Source of the DNA: Lysinibacillus parviboronicapiens
GTDB taxonomy: Bacteria > Bacillota > Bacilli > Bacillales_A > Planococcaceae
Assembly: GCF_003049575.1 (NCBI RefSeq)
Contig: NZ_PYWI01000018.1
Location: 1 to 64,000, forward strand
Reading direction: 5' to 3'
Length of the DNA: 64,000 bases
The notes below the pieces were generated by a model. That model ran no database searches, was not told the origin of the DNA, and saw nothing but the letters and a program-made list of their open reading frames with translations. Shown piece by piece: positions 26,289-35,014 of the stretch. The stretch's first letter is position 1. The number at the start of each line of letters is the position of its first letter. The position numbers and the translations under genes were made by a program.

Positions 26289-26629
26289 GAAAATCACTCC
26301 ATTCTACTGTTATTTTATTTAGTATAAATGATATTTAATAGTTTGAATAGGGATAGCTCTGAAGTTTGATTGTTGAACTATATGAGGTAATTAAGCTCTA
26401 CAAGAAAAAAGAAGTGTGGGCCTAGTTCAAAATCAGATACTGCTACTTTTTAATTCTAATGTCAAACACCTAGTAGTAACGAAGGTGAAACGCATAGTGT
26501 AATAGCATATCCTATTCATGTAAAAGTATTATTCACCTCTAATAGAAAAACACCCCTGGTTATAATTGGTCACTTCCAATTTGGAAATGACTCTTTTTAT
26601 TTCTTTCACTTGAAAGGAGGGAAATTTTT
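26289..26629. other. Intergenic region
   Basis: Carries the EamA promoter region on the minus strand and the hairpin terminator at 26569-26601 ahead of the YjcZ gene. Nothing else recognised. Confidence 0.4.
26569..26601 (+). terminator. Hairpin terminator
   Basis: GTCACTTCCAA/TTTGGAAATGAC stem then TCTTTTTATTT. A very similar terminator occurs at 29722-29751. Confidence 0.7.
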
Positions 26630-26749
26630 ATGGGAAATCAAGGCTATAGTTACGGCTGTAACAGCGGCTATGGTAATGATTCAACATTCGTTTTAATCGT
26701 TGTCCTCTTCATTCTTCTAATTATCGTTGGCGCAAGTTTCATGTGTTAA
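26630..26749 (+). CDS. YjcZ-like small sporulation membrane protein (39 aa)
   Basis: ATG after GAAAGGAGGGAAATTTTT. Head MGNQGYSYGCNSGYGN is Gly/Tyr-rich with a Cys. The tail is the hydrophobic LIVVLFILLIIVGASFM shared with the gene at 1207-1323, ending in C. A YjcZ-family member; spore-associated by family knowledge. Confidence 0.88.
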   Translation: MGNQGYSYGCNSGYGNDSTFVLIVVLFILLIIVGASFMC

Positions 26750-27114
26750 TTTTAATTGTATAATTGTCTAAGGCTTCATTCAAGCTCATAAGTTCGGATT
26801 AGTGTCCTATATCACTAACTGTTCAAGGATGTTAGAACGCAACCTGTGCATAGTTATTTTATGTGCTAGTCACTTTTACAACAAACGTGACTAGCATATT
26901 ATCTACCTGATTCCTGTCAACTAATCCGCTTCTTCCAGCAGATGTTTATAAAAATAGGTAAAAAATAGAGCGATAAAGAATGTTTTCCTTTAAAGGTCGG
27001 TGATATGTTCGGCACTTGTCCATTTGCGTTGTGCAAAAGACTCATAAAGGATAATTATTTCTCATATGCTCACTCGATATAGTATTATTAACTAGCATGA
27101 AGGAGAGTGAGACT

Positions 27115-27534
27115 ATGAAATTTATTAAATTTCTACTTATATTTTTCGTTTTCATCGGTGTCATTGGTTATGGTGTGTACCATTATGGGACTAAGTTTGC
27201 ATCTGATAAAATAGTGGAGACGATATCGACAGAATTAGAGAACAACGGACAAATGGAAGAAATAAAGAACACGATTGAACGTGATCCACAATTAAAATCA
27301 TTTATGGAAGAAGCGAAAACAGTAGATAGTAGTACATTGCCGTTTACGACAAAAGAAGAAGCCACAAAGGTAATCATTCAGAAAGTGGGAATCTCAGCGC
27401 TTAATGATATTCGAGTACAATTAGAAAATGGCTCGATGACAAAAGAGGAGGCTCTTCAAGAATTCCAAGGAAAATTGACAGAAGAGGAAATTGCAGCGTT
27501 AAAAGTCATTGTTTATAAAGAGTTATATCAATAA
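27115..27534 (+). CDS. Membrane-anchored hypothetical protein (139 aa)
   Basis: ATG 27115 (AGGAGAGTGAG upstream) is preferred to 27097. One N-terminal helix (FLLIFFVFIGVIGYGVYHY) acts as signal anchor. The remaining 115 residues are acidic, helical and external: DKIVETISTELENNGQMEEI, later GSMTKEEALQEFQGKLTEEE. I recall similar proteins in Bacillus sometimes mislabelled as tRNA-synthetase-related, but no function. Followed by a strong terminator. Confidence 0.75.
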   Translation: MKFIKFLLIFFVFIGVIGYGVYHYGTKFASDKIVETISTELENNGQMEEIKNTIERDPQLKSFMEEAKTVDSSTLPFTTKEEATKVIIQKVGISALNDIRVQLENGSMTKEEALQEFQGKLTEEEIAALKVIVYKELYQ

Positions 27535-27579
27535 AACGTTGAGTGCGCCGTACAAAAAAAATATAAAATAATATTGCCA

Positions 27580-27614
27580 AGGACATGCTATAGCAGCATG
27601 TCCTATTTTTATTT
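27580..27614 (+). terminator. Strong terminator
   Basis: AGGACATGCT/AGCATGTCCT perfect stem, ATAGC loop, ATTTTTATTTT tail. Confidence 0.9.
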
Positions 27615-27810
27615 TCTAAAGGTAAAATACATCGTAAATCCTTGATGTCAAAAAGCTTGCTGCAAAAAAGTTCATAAATCCAGGACGAATCCTGTGCCAT
27701 AAATGGAACAGAAGACGATGTAAAGGACAGTATACATAGTTAAATATAAATTATATAGAGAAAATAAAGGGATTTATTTATGGTAATAACAATAATTTAA
27801 CTTGCAAAAT

Positions 27811-27854
27811 ATATACAATATGTATATATTGTATATGTTCTTTATATACAATAT
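27811..27854 (+). promoter_or_regulatory. GntR/YtrA-type operator
   Basis: ATATACAATAT (27811-27821) and ATATTGTATAT (27826-27836) form a dyad with a 4-nt spacer. A third direct half-site ATATACAATAT lies at 27844-27854, just before the remnant of the regulator it likely served. Confidence 0.65.
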
Positions 27855-27872
27855 TTAGAGGGAGGTAATTAC

Positions 27873-27985
27873 ATGCAAAGTATCATTTCAAACAGTTCCA
27901 AACGCCGATTTATGAGCAAATTAAATCAATCGAATTGAGATTACGAGAGGATGCGACCGACCATAAGTCAAAAAAATTATTATAA
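27873..27985 (+). pseudogene. GntR-family regulator, truncated and frameshifted
   Basis: Begins MQSIISNSSK with AGAGGGAGGTAATT upstream. Adding one A in AAA at 27900-27902 restores PIYEQIKSIELRLRED, the first helix of a YtrA-type GntR winged helix. The frame ends about 37 codons in. The rest of the gene is absent. A short hydrophobic frame at 27990-28065 may be a second remnant. Confidence 0.7.
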
Positions 27986-28188
27986 AGAATTATGCTTACA
28001 CCGTTTTTTATTATTTATATCTTCGCACAAGCAGTAAAAGACATCTTTTTAGCACTTTTTCTATAAATCAAATAACAAGAATGATAAACCTAGGGCACTG
28101 CCTAGTTTTCAACGAATAAAAGGTTTATAGCAAGGCTTAAAGCAAAGTAAATAAATCAATTCAAATACTCATGGGAGGAAATTAAAAT

Positions 28189-29040
28189 ATGAAATGGATA
28201 CTTTTTGTACTCGCCGGATGGATCACATTAGCTGGGGGTCTGTTCTTAGGTTCACTTTCTGGTGATGTTGCTGCACAATTGTTCGGCTTATCAAGAAATG
28301 CTCAATTATTGGTTCAGGGTCTTGTGATGAGTGGGCTAGTTGTTCCTATTATTTTATATTTGTATCAGCGTGTCTATCGAATGACGGGTATTAAACCTAA
28401 AACGCCAGTATATTCCTGGAAAAGGCTTTATCACTTTATTACTGGGGTTCTCTTGGCAATTGCACTGGCTTCATTGGGTTTCATTATCGCCAGTTTGCAA
28501 GGGTGGATAGTCATTGAAAAATGGCATACCCCCGATCAGTGGTTTGCTGCGCTACTCATAAATATAATAATTGCTTTTTTCTATGAAGCTTTGCCAGAGG
28601 AATTAGCATTGCGAGGATTGCTATATGATGTGTTACGTCATCGATTTGTCGCTTGGCTCGCAGTATTACTTCAAACCATGCTATTTTTATCTGTCCCTAT
28701 AGCAGTTTCCCAGATTCAAGCACTCGTTGGACTTGCTCCTGGCAACGTTATTACCATGCATTATATCATACTCATTCTATGCTTTGGCATATGTTTGCAG
28801 TTGCTCCGTCTATTGACTGGGAGTCTCTGGACGTCGATTGGTTTTCACCTTGCATACTTAGAAATTGCCAGGTTTGCCATCTGGTCATATGGAAATGGCG
28901 CTCCAAGAATTATAACCTACCACGATACAGTGCTCGGATTAGGCGGGGTATTTATCTCTATCGGTATGATTGTTATTGGGGGCATTTTTGTATCACTTGT
29001 TACACTCGGTGCGAAGCGTTTCATAGTGAAAAGTGTATAA
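28189..29040 (+). CDS. CPBP-family intramembrane protease homologue (283 aa)
   Basis: ATG after GGGAGGAAATTAAAAT. About eight hydrophobic helices. ALPEELALRGLLYDVLR supplies the EExxxR motif and SIGFHLAYLEIARF the later His motif of CPBP proteins. The middle FxxxH motif is not obvious (FLSVPIAVSQIQALVG), so catalytic competence is uncertain. Monocistronic with a bidirectional terminator after it. Second CPBP gene in the window (other at 7141). Confidence 0.78.
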   Translation: MKWILFVLAGWITLAGGLFLGSLSGDVAAQLFGLSRNAQLLVQGLVMSGLVVPIILYLYQRVYRMTGIKPKTPVYSWKRLYHFITGVLLAIALASLGFIIASLQGWIVIEKWHTPDQWFAALLINIIIAFFYEALPEELALRGLLYDVLRHRFVAWLAVLLQTMLFLSVPIAVSQIQALVGLAPGNVITMHYIILILCFGICLQLLRLLTGSLWTSIGFHLAYLEIARFAIWSYGNGAPRIITYHDTVLGLGGVFISIGMIVIGGIFVSLVTLGAKRFIVKSV

Positions 29041-29110
29041 TCAGAACCAATTCACTTTCCTACATGTATTGAATCATTGTTCAACAATGGACTCGATTGT
29101 TACTTAAAAA

Positions 29111-29159
29111 CATAAAAAAAGTCGATTCCTTATCTTACCGGGAATCGACTTTTTTTATG
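29111..29159. terminator. Bidirectional terminator
   Basis: AAAAAAAGTCGATTCC…GGAATCGACTTTTTTT, nine GC-containing stem pairs with A and T tracts on both sides. Confidence 0.9.
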
Positions 29160-29293
29160 TAAAGGTCAGCTTAGCTTATGTCTTTCACGTTACCACCTAA
29201 AGTTCTTGAAGTGCTGAACAAGCTATGTCAAAAAGTCCTGGCAAAATTAAGAAAGGTGCGTGAGAGTTGCAGGTGACAATTCAAATGGGGCCA

Positions 29294-29434
29294 TTAAAGT
29301 GCTTTATACCATAATGGTTGATCCAAACTAAAATAGTCATGATCCGCTAAAATAAGATGGATTCTTTCCAATGCATCATCAAAAGATTGTTCATCATATC
29401 TTTTCGTCCACACAATCGTAGAGACAATATTCAT
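29294..29434 (-). pseudogene. Small minus-strand frame, probable gene remnant (46 codons)
   Basis: Reads from ATG 29434 as TIVWTKRYDEQSFDDALERI, then LADHDYFSLDQPLWYKAL and stop. It is protein-like but has no ribosome site. Likely the tail of a lost gene. Confidence 0.35.
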
Positions 29435-29470
29435 CAAAATTACATAGTCATCAGCAAGGAGCGTGGAAGA

Positions 29471-29713
29471 ATGGGGTTATTATTTATTGTTATGATGGCA
29501 TTAATGGTTTTAGTAGTAGTGATTATTGACTTGAATAAGAAATTGCATCAGCATGATAATTCATCTGGTCGTCGTACGAACCAATCGACGACGACTACAA
29601 CAGATTTTATGTCGACAGGTGTAATTGTTTCATTACAAGATACAGATATGCAATCTTGCTCGGACACTTCAACAAATCACAGTGATACATCTTGTGCTTC
29701 ATCGTTCGATTAA
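29471..29713 (+). CDS. Small membrane-anchored Thr/Ser-rich protein (80 aa)
   Basis: ATG 29471 after AAGGAGCGTGGAAGA, better than an upstream in-frame start. N-terminal helix (LLFIVMMALMVLVVVII) then a hydrophilic tail rich in Thr, Ser, Asp and His, with two Cys near the end. Unknown, but its size, membrane anchor and neighbours (YjcZ, Tyr-rich peptide) fit sporulation proteins. Terminator follows 8 nt later. Confidence 0.65.
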   Translation: MGLLFIVMMALMVLVVVIIDLNKKLHQHDNSSGRRTNQSTTTTTDFMSTGVIVSLQDTDMQSCSDTSTNHSDTSCASSFD

Positions 29714-29721
29714 GCTTATAC

Positions 29722-29751
29722 AGTCGTTTCCATTTGGAAATGACTTTTTTT
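29722..29751 (+). terminator. Hairpin terminator
   Basis: AGTCGTTTCCA/TTTGGAAATGACT then TTTTTT; near-identical right arm to the terminator at 26569. Confidence 0.8.
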
Positions 29752-29778
29752 GAGTTGTTGGTAATGTATCTTGTTTAT

Positions 29779-29898
29779 GAGCATTATGGAGCAATGGCAT
29801 TTGAATAGACGGTCCATACAAACGAGCTCAAAGAATTTGTACAAATGTTACTAGATGAAATGATTCGTTCTGGAAATGGATTGCAATTAGTTTCTTAA
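29779..29898 (+). pseudogene. Short gene remnant
   Basis: Frame with EHYGAMAFE, an in-frame TAG, then VHTNELKEFVQMLLDEMIRS and stop at 29898. No start or ribosome site. Unidentified remnant. Confidence 0.3.
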
Positions 29899-30015
29899 AA
29901 ATGAGGAAGCTCAATGTCAACAACTTAAGATTATCAATGTTAAATTTAGGCAAATGCGTAGATTGCCAATCTTTACATCGCATAACCTATATGGAAATCA
30001 AAAGGGGGAATAATT

Positions 30016-30210
30016 ATGCAATATAATTATGGTCAATATGACAGATACGATGGTGACTACGATTATGATTATGACAGTTATGGAAGACGTCGTAGAGGAA
30101 GACGACCGCGTTATCAATACCCGTATTACCCATTCTATCCATTCTACCCATTTTTCCCGTTCTACCCACCATTCTATCGCCCACCATACAATCGACCATA
30201 CGGCTACTAA
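30016..30210 (+). CDS. Tyr/Arg/Pro-rich small protein, spore coat-like (64 aa)
   Basis: ATG after AAAGGGGGAATAATT. Composition is extreme: about one third Tyr, an acidic Tyr/Asp stretch, an Arg cluster (RRRRGRRPR) and then PYYPFYPFYPFFPFYPP. Low-complexity Tyr-rich peptides of this kind are typical of spore coat or exosporium and can be cross-linked by peroxidases. No enzymatic domain. Confidence 0.75.
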   Translation: MQYNYGQYDRYDGDYDYDYDSYGRRRRGRRPRYQYPYYPFYPFYPFFPFYPPFYRPPYNRPYGY

Positions 30211-30537
30211 TATAAATAAGGTACCTACTCAAAAAAACTGGATTAATTTTTCGTTTTTTTTCATAAACTCTGTCACAGTCAAAAGTCTTTCAAATCATAA
30301 TATAAAGCAGCGATGAGCTGGGTGGTTTTAAATACTTGAAAAATCAGTGTGTTTTCATTGTTTCATTGGCAAGTTAATTCACTAATATTAAAACTTAAAT
30401 TGGTATTTTTGTGAATTATAGAGGGATTCGTCTGTGTATGTCGAACTAAACGAGAGTACAAATTGAGAGCAAACCATGTGCTCTTTATAATTGTACAGTT
30501 TAACGTTGACAATTCATTTTACGAGGAGTGATGTGAT
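30211..30537. other. Intergenic region upstream of the leader peptide
   Basis: Non-coding. TTGACA at about 30505-30510 is a plausible -35 box for the leader/acetyltransferase transcript. Confidence 0.4.
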
Positions 30538-30582
30538 ATGTATATAACAACATGTTTTGTCAGTAGGTGCTTACTAATTTAG
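30538..30582 (+). CDS. Leader peptide of the BltD-like acetyltransferase (14 aa)
   Basis: MYITTCFVSRCLLI with the ribosome site ACGAGGAGTGATGTGAT. Its TAG stop (30580-30582) is the first part of the stem-loop's 5' arm. The arrangement suggests translation of this peptide controls the fold, hence access to the acetyltransferase ribosome site. Confidence 0.5.
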   Translation: MYITTCFVSRCLLI

Positions 30583-30614
30583 TAGAGAGTTCGTGACATT
30601 AGATTTCTCTACTA
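30580..30614 (+). promoter_or_regulatory. Leader stem-loop before the acetyltransferase ribosome site
   Basis: TAGTAGAGA (30580-30588) pairs perfectly with TCTCTACTA (30606-30614), plus one G-T pair. The loop is 15-17 nt. The GAGGAG ribosome site starts 3 nt after the stem. Attenuator-like. Confidence 0.6.
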
Positions 30615-30633
30615 CTAGAGGAGAATCTGAAAT

Positions 30634-31074
30634 TTGATTAGTTTAAGATCGATTGATCAAAATAATTGGGAAGCTTGTATTAAACTGAAGCCTAAGCAAG
30701 AGCAGCTAGGGTTTGTTGCCTCAAATGTGTATTCAATTGCTGAAAGTAAAATTTTCCCCCACTTGATGATAAAGGCAATCTATTGTGGAGAAAAGCTTAT
30801 CGGTTTTGCGATGTACGGGGTAGATATGGATGACGGAAACTATTGGATATACAGGTTGATGATTGATGAGCGATTTCAAGCACATGGACATGGCAAGGAT
30901 GCAATGAAGTTAATTATTCAAGATATCGAAAGCAGAGATGATCGCACTGATGTCATATGGCTTGGGTATCAGCAGGACAACGAGCAAGGAAGAAAATTAT
31001 ATGCAAGTTTGGGCTTTGAAGAAGCAGGAATGGCCCCCTGGGGAGAAATGTTAGCAAAGTATAGTTTTCGTTAA
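30634..31074 (+). CDS. BltD/SpeG-like GNAT acetyltransferase (146 aa)
   Basis: TTG start 10 nt after GAGGAG. Matches spermine/spermidine acetyltransferases of the BltD type: KLKPKQEQLGFVASNVYSIA at the N-terminus, GFAMYGVDMDDGNYWIYRLM, then ERFQAHGHGKDAMKLI (acetyl-CoA loop, with HGHG in place of the usual GxG) and GRKLYASLGFEEAG. Polyamine acetylation is a family-based inference. The leader peptide and hairpin in front suggest induction by a translation-affecting signal. Confidence 0.85.
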   Translation: MISLRSIDQNNWEACIKLKPKQEQLGFVASNVYSIAESKIFPHLMIKAIYCGEKLIGFAMYGVDMDDGNYWIYRLMIDERFQAHGHGKDAMKLIIQDIESRDDRTDVIWLGYQQDNEQGRKLYASLGFEEAGMAPWGEMLAKYSFR

Positions 31075-31464
31075 CGTAACTTTTACGTAACAAATAATTT
31101 CGAGGGGATGTCCTAAAAGTCTGAAAATGGCTTTTAGGACATCCCATTTTTTTATTTATATAAGTTTTTGCGTTTCCACTTCAGTAATTTAAATTATTGT
31201 CAGGAGGCGAAGCTAATCGACGCCAATTTTTTAATTATCTAAACAAGATAACCTTCAGTATCTTTTTATGGCTAAACAAGTTATTCGAAAAGTATCGGGA
31301 CCCACACTGATCTGTCAAATAGTGGGAACTTAAGGTTTGAGTTCTACCTGCCAATTTATTCGTATGATAATTGCAAGAGTGATGAAAGCGGAAAGAAAGT
31401 GTCATTCTGTAACCTACAATAGAATATTTTTAATAATAGATTGTAGGTAGGGGGATCAAAGAAT
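31075..31464. other. Intergenic region
   Basis: Strong terminator at 31105-31155. Then AT-rich DNA and a 9-bp dyad ACCTACAAT/ATTGTAGGT (31412-31420, 31440-31448) directly before the GTAGGGGGA ribosome site of the hydrolase, which could be an operator or a hairpin. Confidence 0.5.
31105..31155 (+). terminator. Very strong terminator
   Basis: 15-bp perfect stem GGGATGTCCTAAAAG/CTTTTAGGACATCCC, 11-nt loop, ATTTTTTTA tail. Confidence 0.95.
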
Positions 31465-33720
31465 TTGAAGGCATTCAAGAAAAACATCGCGTCATTTGTT
31501 CGAAAGCTTTATGGGAAACGAAACCGACTAGAGCCATTGTCACCAGGTTGGCAAGGTGCAGCTAGCGCTTTAAGTACTGTAGCATTTCTATTGATGTTGA
31601 TTCAAGGGAAGTATTTATTAGAGCAGCGTAGTTTTTTTGATTTCGTTATGGCAATAGTCCTATTCATGTTATCGGTTACATTCATAAGTGGATTTCTTAC
31701 GATGCTATGGCATGGATTGAAAAAAATTCCTAGTCGTTATATCTGGGTATTGCTCACTTCACTTGTTTTTCTATTGTTCTGCTTTATTGCTCCTTTGGAC
31801 GTTGCCATCCCATTTATACTACTAATAGCGGTGGTCGTTTCCTCGTGGGGTGCACTACTATCTAAATGGGTAAAGGGCAGCTATAAAAATGCAGCAAAAT
31901 CTAGAAAAATTAGCGTTCTCATAATTCTATTGATGATGACAATTGGCATTGGGGCAGGGAGTTATTGGCTGATTCATCCTGGGGAAGCTAATACCCCAAA
32001 TGTTGTTTTAAAGCACCTTAAAACTTCGCCACGTTATGACAATGCTGTGCTTACAAATCCAGGGGAACCCGGCAGCTATCCAGTTAAGAAGCTCACTTAC
32101 GGCAGTCCGGATACTTATCGGCAAGAGTTTAACACACAAAATTCTTTGACAACGAAAACAGTGGACGCGAGCCATTTTGTAGAAAAATGGTCTACTGTTC
32201 GCACGAAAACACTCGGTTTTGGACCTGATGCAATGCCGTTAAACGGTCAAGTGTGGTACCCAGAAGGGAAAGGAGACTTTCCGCTAGTATTGATAGTTCA
32301 TGGAAATCATTTAATGACTGATTACTCGGATTCAGGTTACGATTATTTAGGGAACCTTCTTGCGAGTAGAGGCTATATCGTTGTATCTGTAGATGAAAAC
32401 TTTCTTAACGTTTCGCCCTATAATGATTTATTTTTAGTCAGTTCGCTAGAGAATGAAAATCCAGCGAGAGGTTTACTGCTGCTGGAACATCTACAGACAT
32501 GGAAAGAATGGAACGGTCATACAAACAATCCATTCTATCAAAAAGTGGATATGCGACAAATTGCGCTGATTGGGCATTCCAGAGGTGGAGAAGCTATTGC
32601 GATTGCAGCCGCTTATAACGAAATGGCACATCCCCCTGATAATGGAAACATTCAGTTTGACTATAACTTTTCTATCCGCTCACTCATTTCTATTGCTGGA
32701 ACAGATGGACAATATTTGCCATCAGGGAAACCGCTTCCGTTAAAAAACATTAATTATTTGGCACTACATGGAGCACATGATATGGATGTGAGCACCTTCG
32801 ATAGTGCTAATCAGCAATCTCGGTTATCTTACACAGATAAGGAAGATTATATGAATGCGTCCGTCTATATCTATGGAGCGAATCATGGTCAATTTAATGA
32901 AAGTTGGGGACGTGGAGATGGAGCTGGCACAGCAAATCAACTCTTTAATCTCAAACAAATTATGCCTCGTGATCAGCAAGAAACTATCGCTAAAGTATTA
33001 ATCTCTGCTTTTTTGGATAGTACCTTGAAAGATAAAAAACCATACAAAGTGATATTTAAAGATTTAGGATATGCTAAAGAGTGGCTTCCTGACACCATGT
33101 ATATCAATAATTATAATGATTCGCAAACAACTTTTATCGCTACATTTAATGAAGATATTGATGTCAACACGACCACTGTCCCAGGCGGCAAACTGGTCGG
33201 TAAAAATTTGGAGGAATGGAAGGAAGAAAAAGTAAAATTAAAATATGACGAGGCAGATTTTAATGCTGTTCGATTAGGGTGGCATGCAAAAGACCCCTCT
33301 TCCCCAGCATTTTACACATTGACGCTTCCTGATAAAGGACTGGAGCTAGGGCAGAACACTGCTATCGTATTTTCACTTGCAGATGATAGAAAGGAAGAAA
33401 AGGAACTCAGTCAAGAAGAGCTGATTGATTTTACCGTATCTGTAGAAGACCGCAATGGCAACCAGGCCAGCTTGCCACTTCGTTATATTGCCAAATTGAC
33501 ACCTGCCATAAGAGGGAAAGTACTGAAAAAACCGTTTTCAAATGCAGGCAATACAACAGAACCAGTGTTTCAACATTATGGATTTTCATTAAATGATTTT
33601 AAAGACGTGAATCCACAGTTTGATCCATTGAAACTAGATAAAATCCATTTCCAATTTAATTTAACCAAACAGGGAATGATACTCATGAACAATATTGGTA
33701 TTAGAAATGAGAATAGTTGA
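31465..33720 (+). CDS. Membrane-anchored alpha/beta hydrolase (751 aa)
   Basis: TTG 31465 after GTAGGGGGATC. The first about 175 residues carry five hydrophobic helices. Residues about 230-520 are an alpha/beta-hydrolase domain: oxyanion region LVLIVHGNHLMTDYSDSG, nucleophile elbow ALIGHSRGGEA with Ser near 372, a later His in YGANHGQFN. The C-terminal about 230 residues look like beta-rich accessory domains (DFTVSVEDRNGNQASLPLRY). At 751 aa it is about twice a typical lipase. Substrate unknown; the active domain should face outside the membrane. Possibly controlled by the dyad just upstream. Confidence 0.82.
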   Translation: MKAFKKNIASFVRKLYGKRNRLEPLSPGWQGAASALSTVAFLLMLIQGKYLLEQRSFFDFVMAIVLFMLSVTFISGFLTMLWHGLKKIPSRYIWVLLTSLVFLLFCFIAPLDVAIPFILLIAVVVSSWGALLSKWVKGSYKNAAKSRKISVLIILLMMTIGIGAGSYWLIHPGEANTPNVVLKHLKTSPRYDNAVLTNPGEPGSYPVKKLTYGSPDTYRQEFNTQNSLTTKTVDASHFVEKWSTVRTKTLGFGPDAMPLNGQVWYPEGKGDFPLVLIVHGNHLMTDYSDSGYDYLGNLLASRGYIVVSVDENFLNVSPYNDLFLVSSLENENPARGLLLLEHLQTWKEWNGHTNNPFYQKVDMRQIALIGHSRGGEAIAIAAAYNEMAHPPDNGNIQFDYNFSIRSLISIAGTDGQYLPSGKPLPLKNINYLALHGAHDMDVSTFDSANQQSRLSYTDKEDYMNASVYIYGANHGQFNESWGRGDGAGTANQLFNLKQIMPRDQQETIAKVLISAFLDSTLKDKKPYKVIFKDLGYAKEWLPDTMYINNYNDSQTTFIATFNEDIDVNTTTVPGGKLVGKNLEEWKEEKVKLKYDEADFNAVRLGWHAKDPSSPAFYTLTLPDKGLELGQNTAIVFSLADDRKEEKELSQEELIDFTVSVEDRNGNQASLPLRYIAKLTPAIRGKVLKKPFSNAGNTTEPVFQHYGFSLNDFKDVNPQFDPLKLDKIHFQFNLTKQGMILMNNIGIRNENS

Positions 33721-33968
33721 TGGTTGCGATGTACGATGTACAAGTGCATTTTTAAAAGCAAGTTATCAAAGGAAAAGCATATAAACATTCTTGGGGGCAA
33801 CTGTGACTTTAATTTTTGTTGTACATGATATTTTGCCATCTAAAAACTGCACCTCCAATTGTTGGATGTGTCCAATAGTATTTAGAGTAATTTTTATGCT
33901 GCAAAAAACCGATTGGCATGTTGTTTTTAAGGCAAGCAAAGTGCAGGGGTTGTAGAACGAAAAAATTA

Positions 33969-34007
33969 AAAATCTCCCATTCTATATTTTGTAGAATGGG
34001 AGATTTT
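33969..34007. terminator. Bidirectional terminator
   Basis: AAATCTCCCATTCTA…TAGAATGGGAGATTTT; serves the Yip1 gene on the minus strand (5 nt after its stop). Confidence 0.9.
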
Positions 34008-34011
34008 AACG

Positions 34012-34674
34012 TTAAGGTGTATCAAAGAACAAACCAATACCTATTAAACCAAAAATAATAATAACGAAAAGCACTAAGAATAAAATAAACATAATAACAC
34101 TCGGAATAAATACTGTGAAGAATGCTTTCCAATTTGAAATTTGATGTGCCTCAGCTACTACAGCTATTGTAATAACAAACGACCAAATACCTGTTACAAT
34201 TGTTATTAAAATCGTTACCCAGAAAATAATTGGCATTGTACCTGTAAATTCAGAAATCAACAATGATTCGGGTGACGTGAATAACCAGATTAAATAAAAT
34301 GGTAATAGTGCAATCGAAGGAATTAATGTCAAGCTTAAAGATTTAAACATTCCTTGATATGTCGCAGTTCCTTGGAATAACTTACCGAAAAGTAATAAGA
34401 CTCCTGCATATATAGCTGTAATAATAATGCCTAATAAAGGTGACACCACGATACCGAGCAATGCGATGAGCCAGATGGCCATTCCTGGATAGATATCACT
34501 ATCTATTAAGCCAGAAAACATTGCCCCGATATAACCTAGTGACACTAATAAAAAAGCAAAGCCTAGGGATTTGTATTCCATCATAAAAGCAGCTGTTTGC
34601 TTAGGATGTAACCAAACAGATACGAATGGATTTAACCTAGGCGTCTGCTGTTCATGTTCATGATAATTGTTCAT
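34012..34674 (-). CDS. Yip1-domain membrane protein (220 aa)
   Basis: ATG with GGAGGAGTTTAA upstream. The N-terminus is polar and leads to NPFVSVWLHPKQTAAFMMEY, the W-x-P-x-x-T motif of bacterial YIP1 proteins, followed by five helices (GYIGAMFSGLI…). Conserved middle LFQGTATYQGMFKSLSLTLI. Role unknown. Confidence 0.8.
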   Translation of the reverse strand: MNNYHEHEQQTPRLNPFVSVWLHPKQTAAFMMEYKSLGFAFLLVSLGYIGAMFSGLIDSDIYPGMAIWLIALLGIVVSPLLGIIITAIYAGVLLLFGKLFQGTATYQGMFKSLSLTLIPSIALLPFYLIWLFTSPESLLISEFTGTMPIIFWVTILITIVTGIWSFVITIAVVAEAHQISNWKAFFTVFIPSVIMFILFLVLFVIIIFGLIGIGLFFDTP

Positions 34675-34991
34675 TTAAACTCCTCCAAAAAATAATAAGT
34701 ATACTTATAGTGAATATACGGTTACACACACACAAAGTTTCATAGAAATGAAACTTTTTATGGATTTTTTTGGTAGGGCCGTTCTAAACAACATGTTTTT
34801 GAGTGGCTCTGATATTTCTTTAGCAATTAAAGATTAATTTAACTAGTAACTACGGATGATTCTATAAAAATTAGATAAAGTAGAAGAAAGTTGATTCATG
34901 CATGATGGATGGTTAATTTTATAAAATTTGGAGCTTAATTTTAATTCAACCGTATGAAGAGAAAAAGCAAAATAAGTAAGGGGAGTTTTAT
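34675..34991. other. Intergenic region between divergent genes
   Basis: Promoter-like AT-rich DNA for both genes. No coding frame seen. Confidence 0.4.
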
Positions 34992-35014
34992 ATGCGTAAG
35001 AAAAATTTATTCGA

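Larger units (their letters stand above)
27535..27872. other. Intergenic region
   Basis: Terminator at 27580-27614 and the GntR operator at 27811-27854. The rest is non-coding. Confidence 0.5.

Noticed and set aside
29357-29470. N-terminal extension of the 80-aa membrane protein
   Set aside because: No ribosome site before it, whereas a good one precedes ATG 29471 and the signal anchor.
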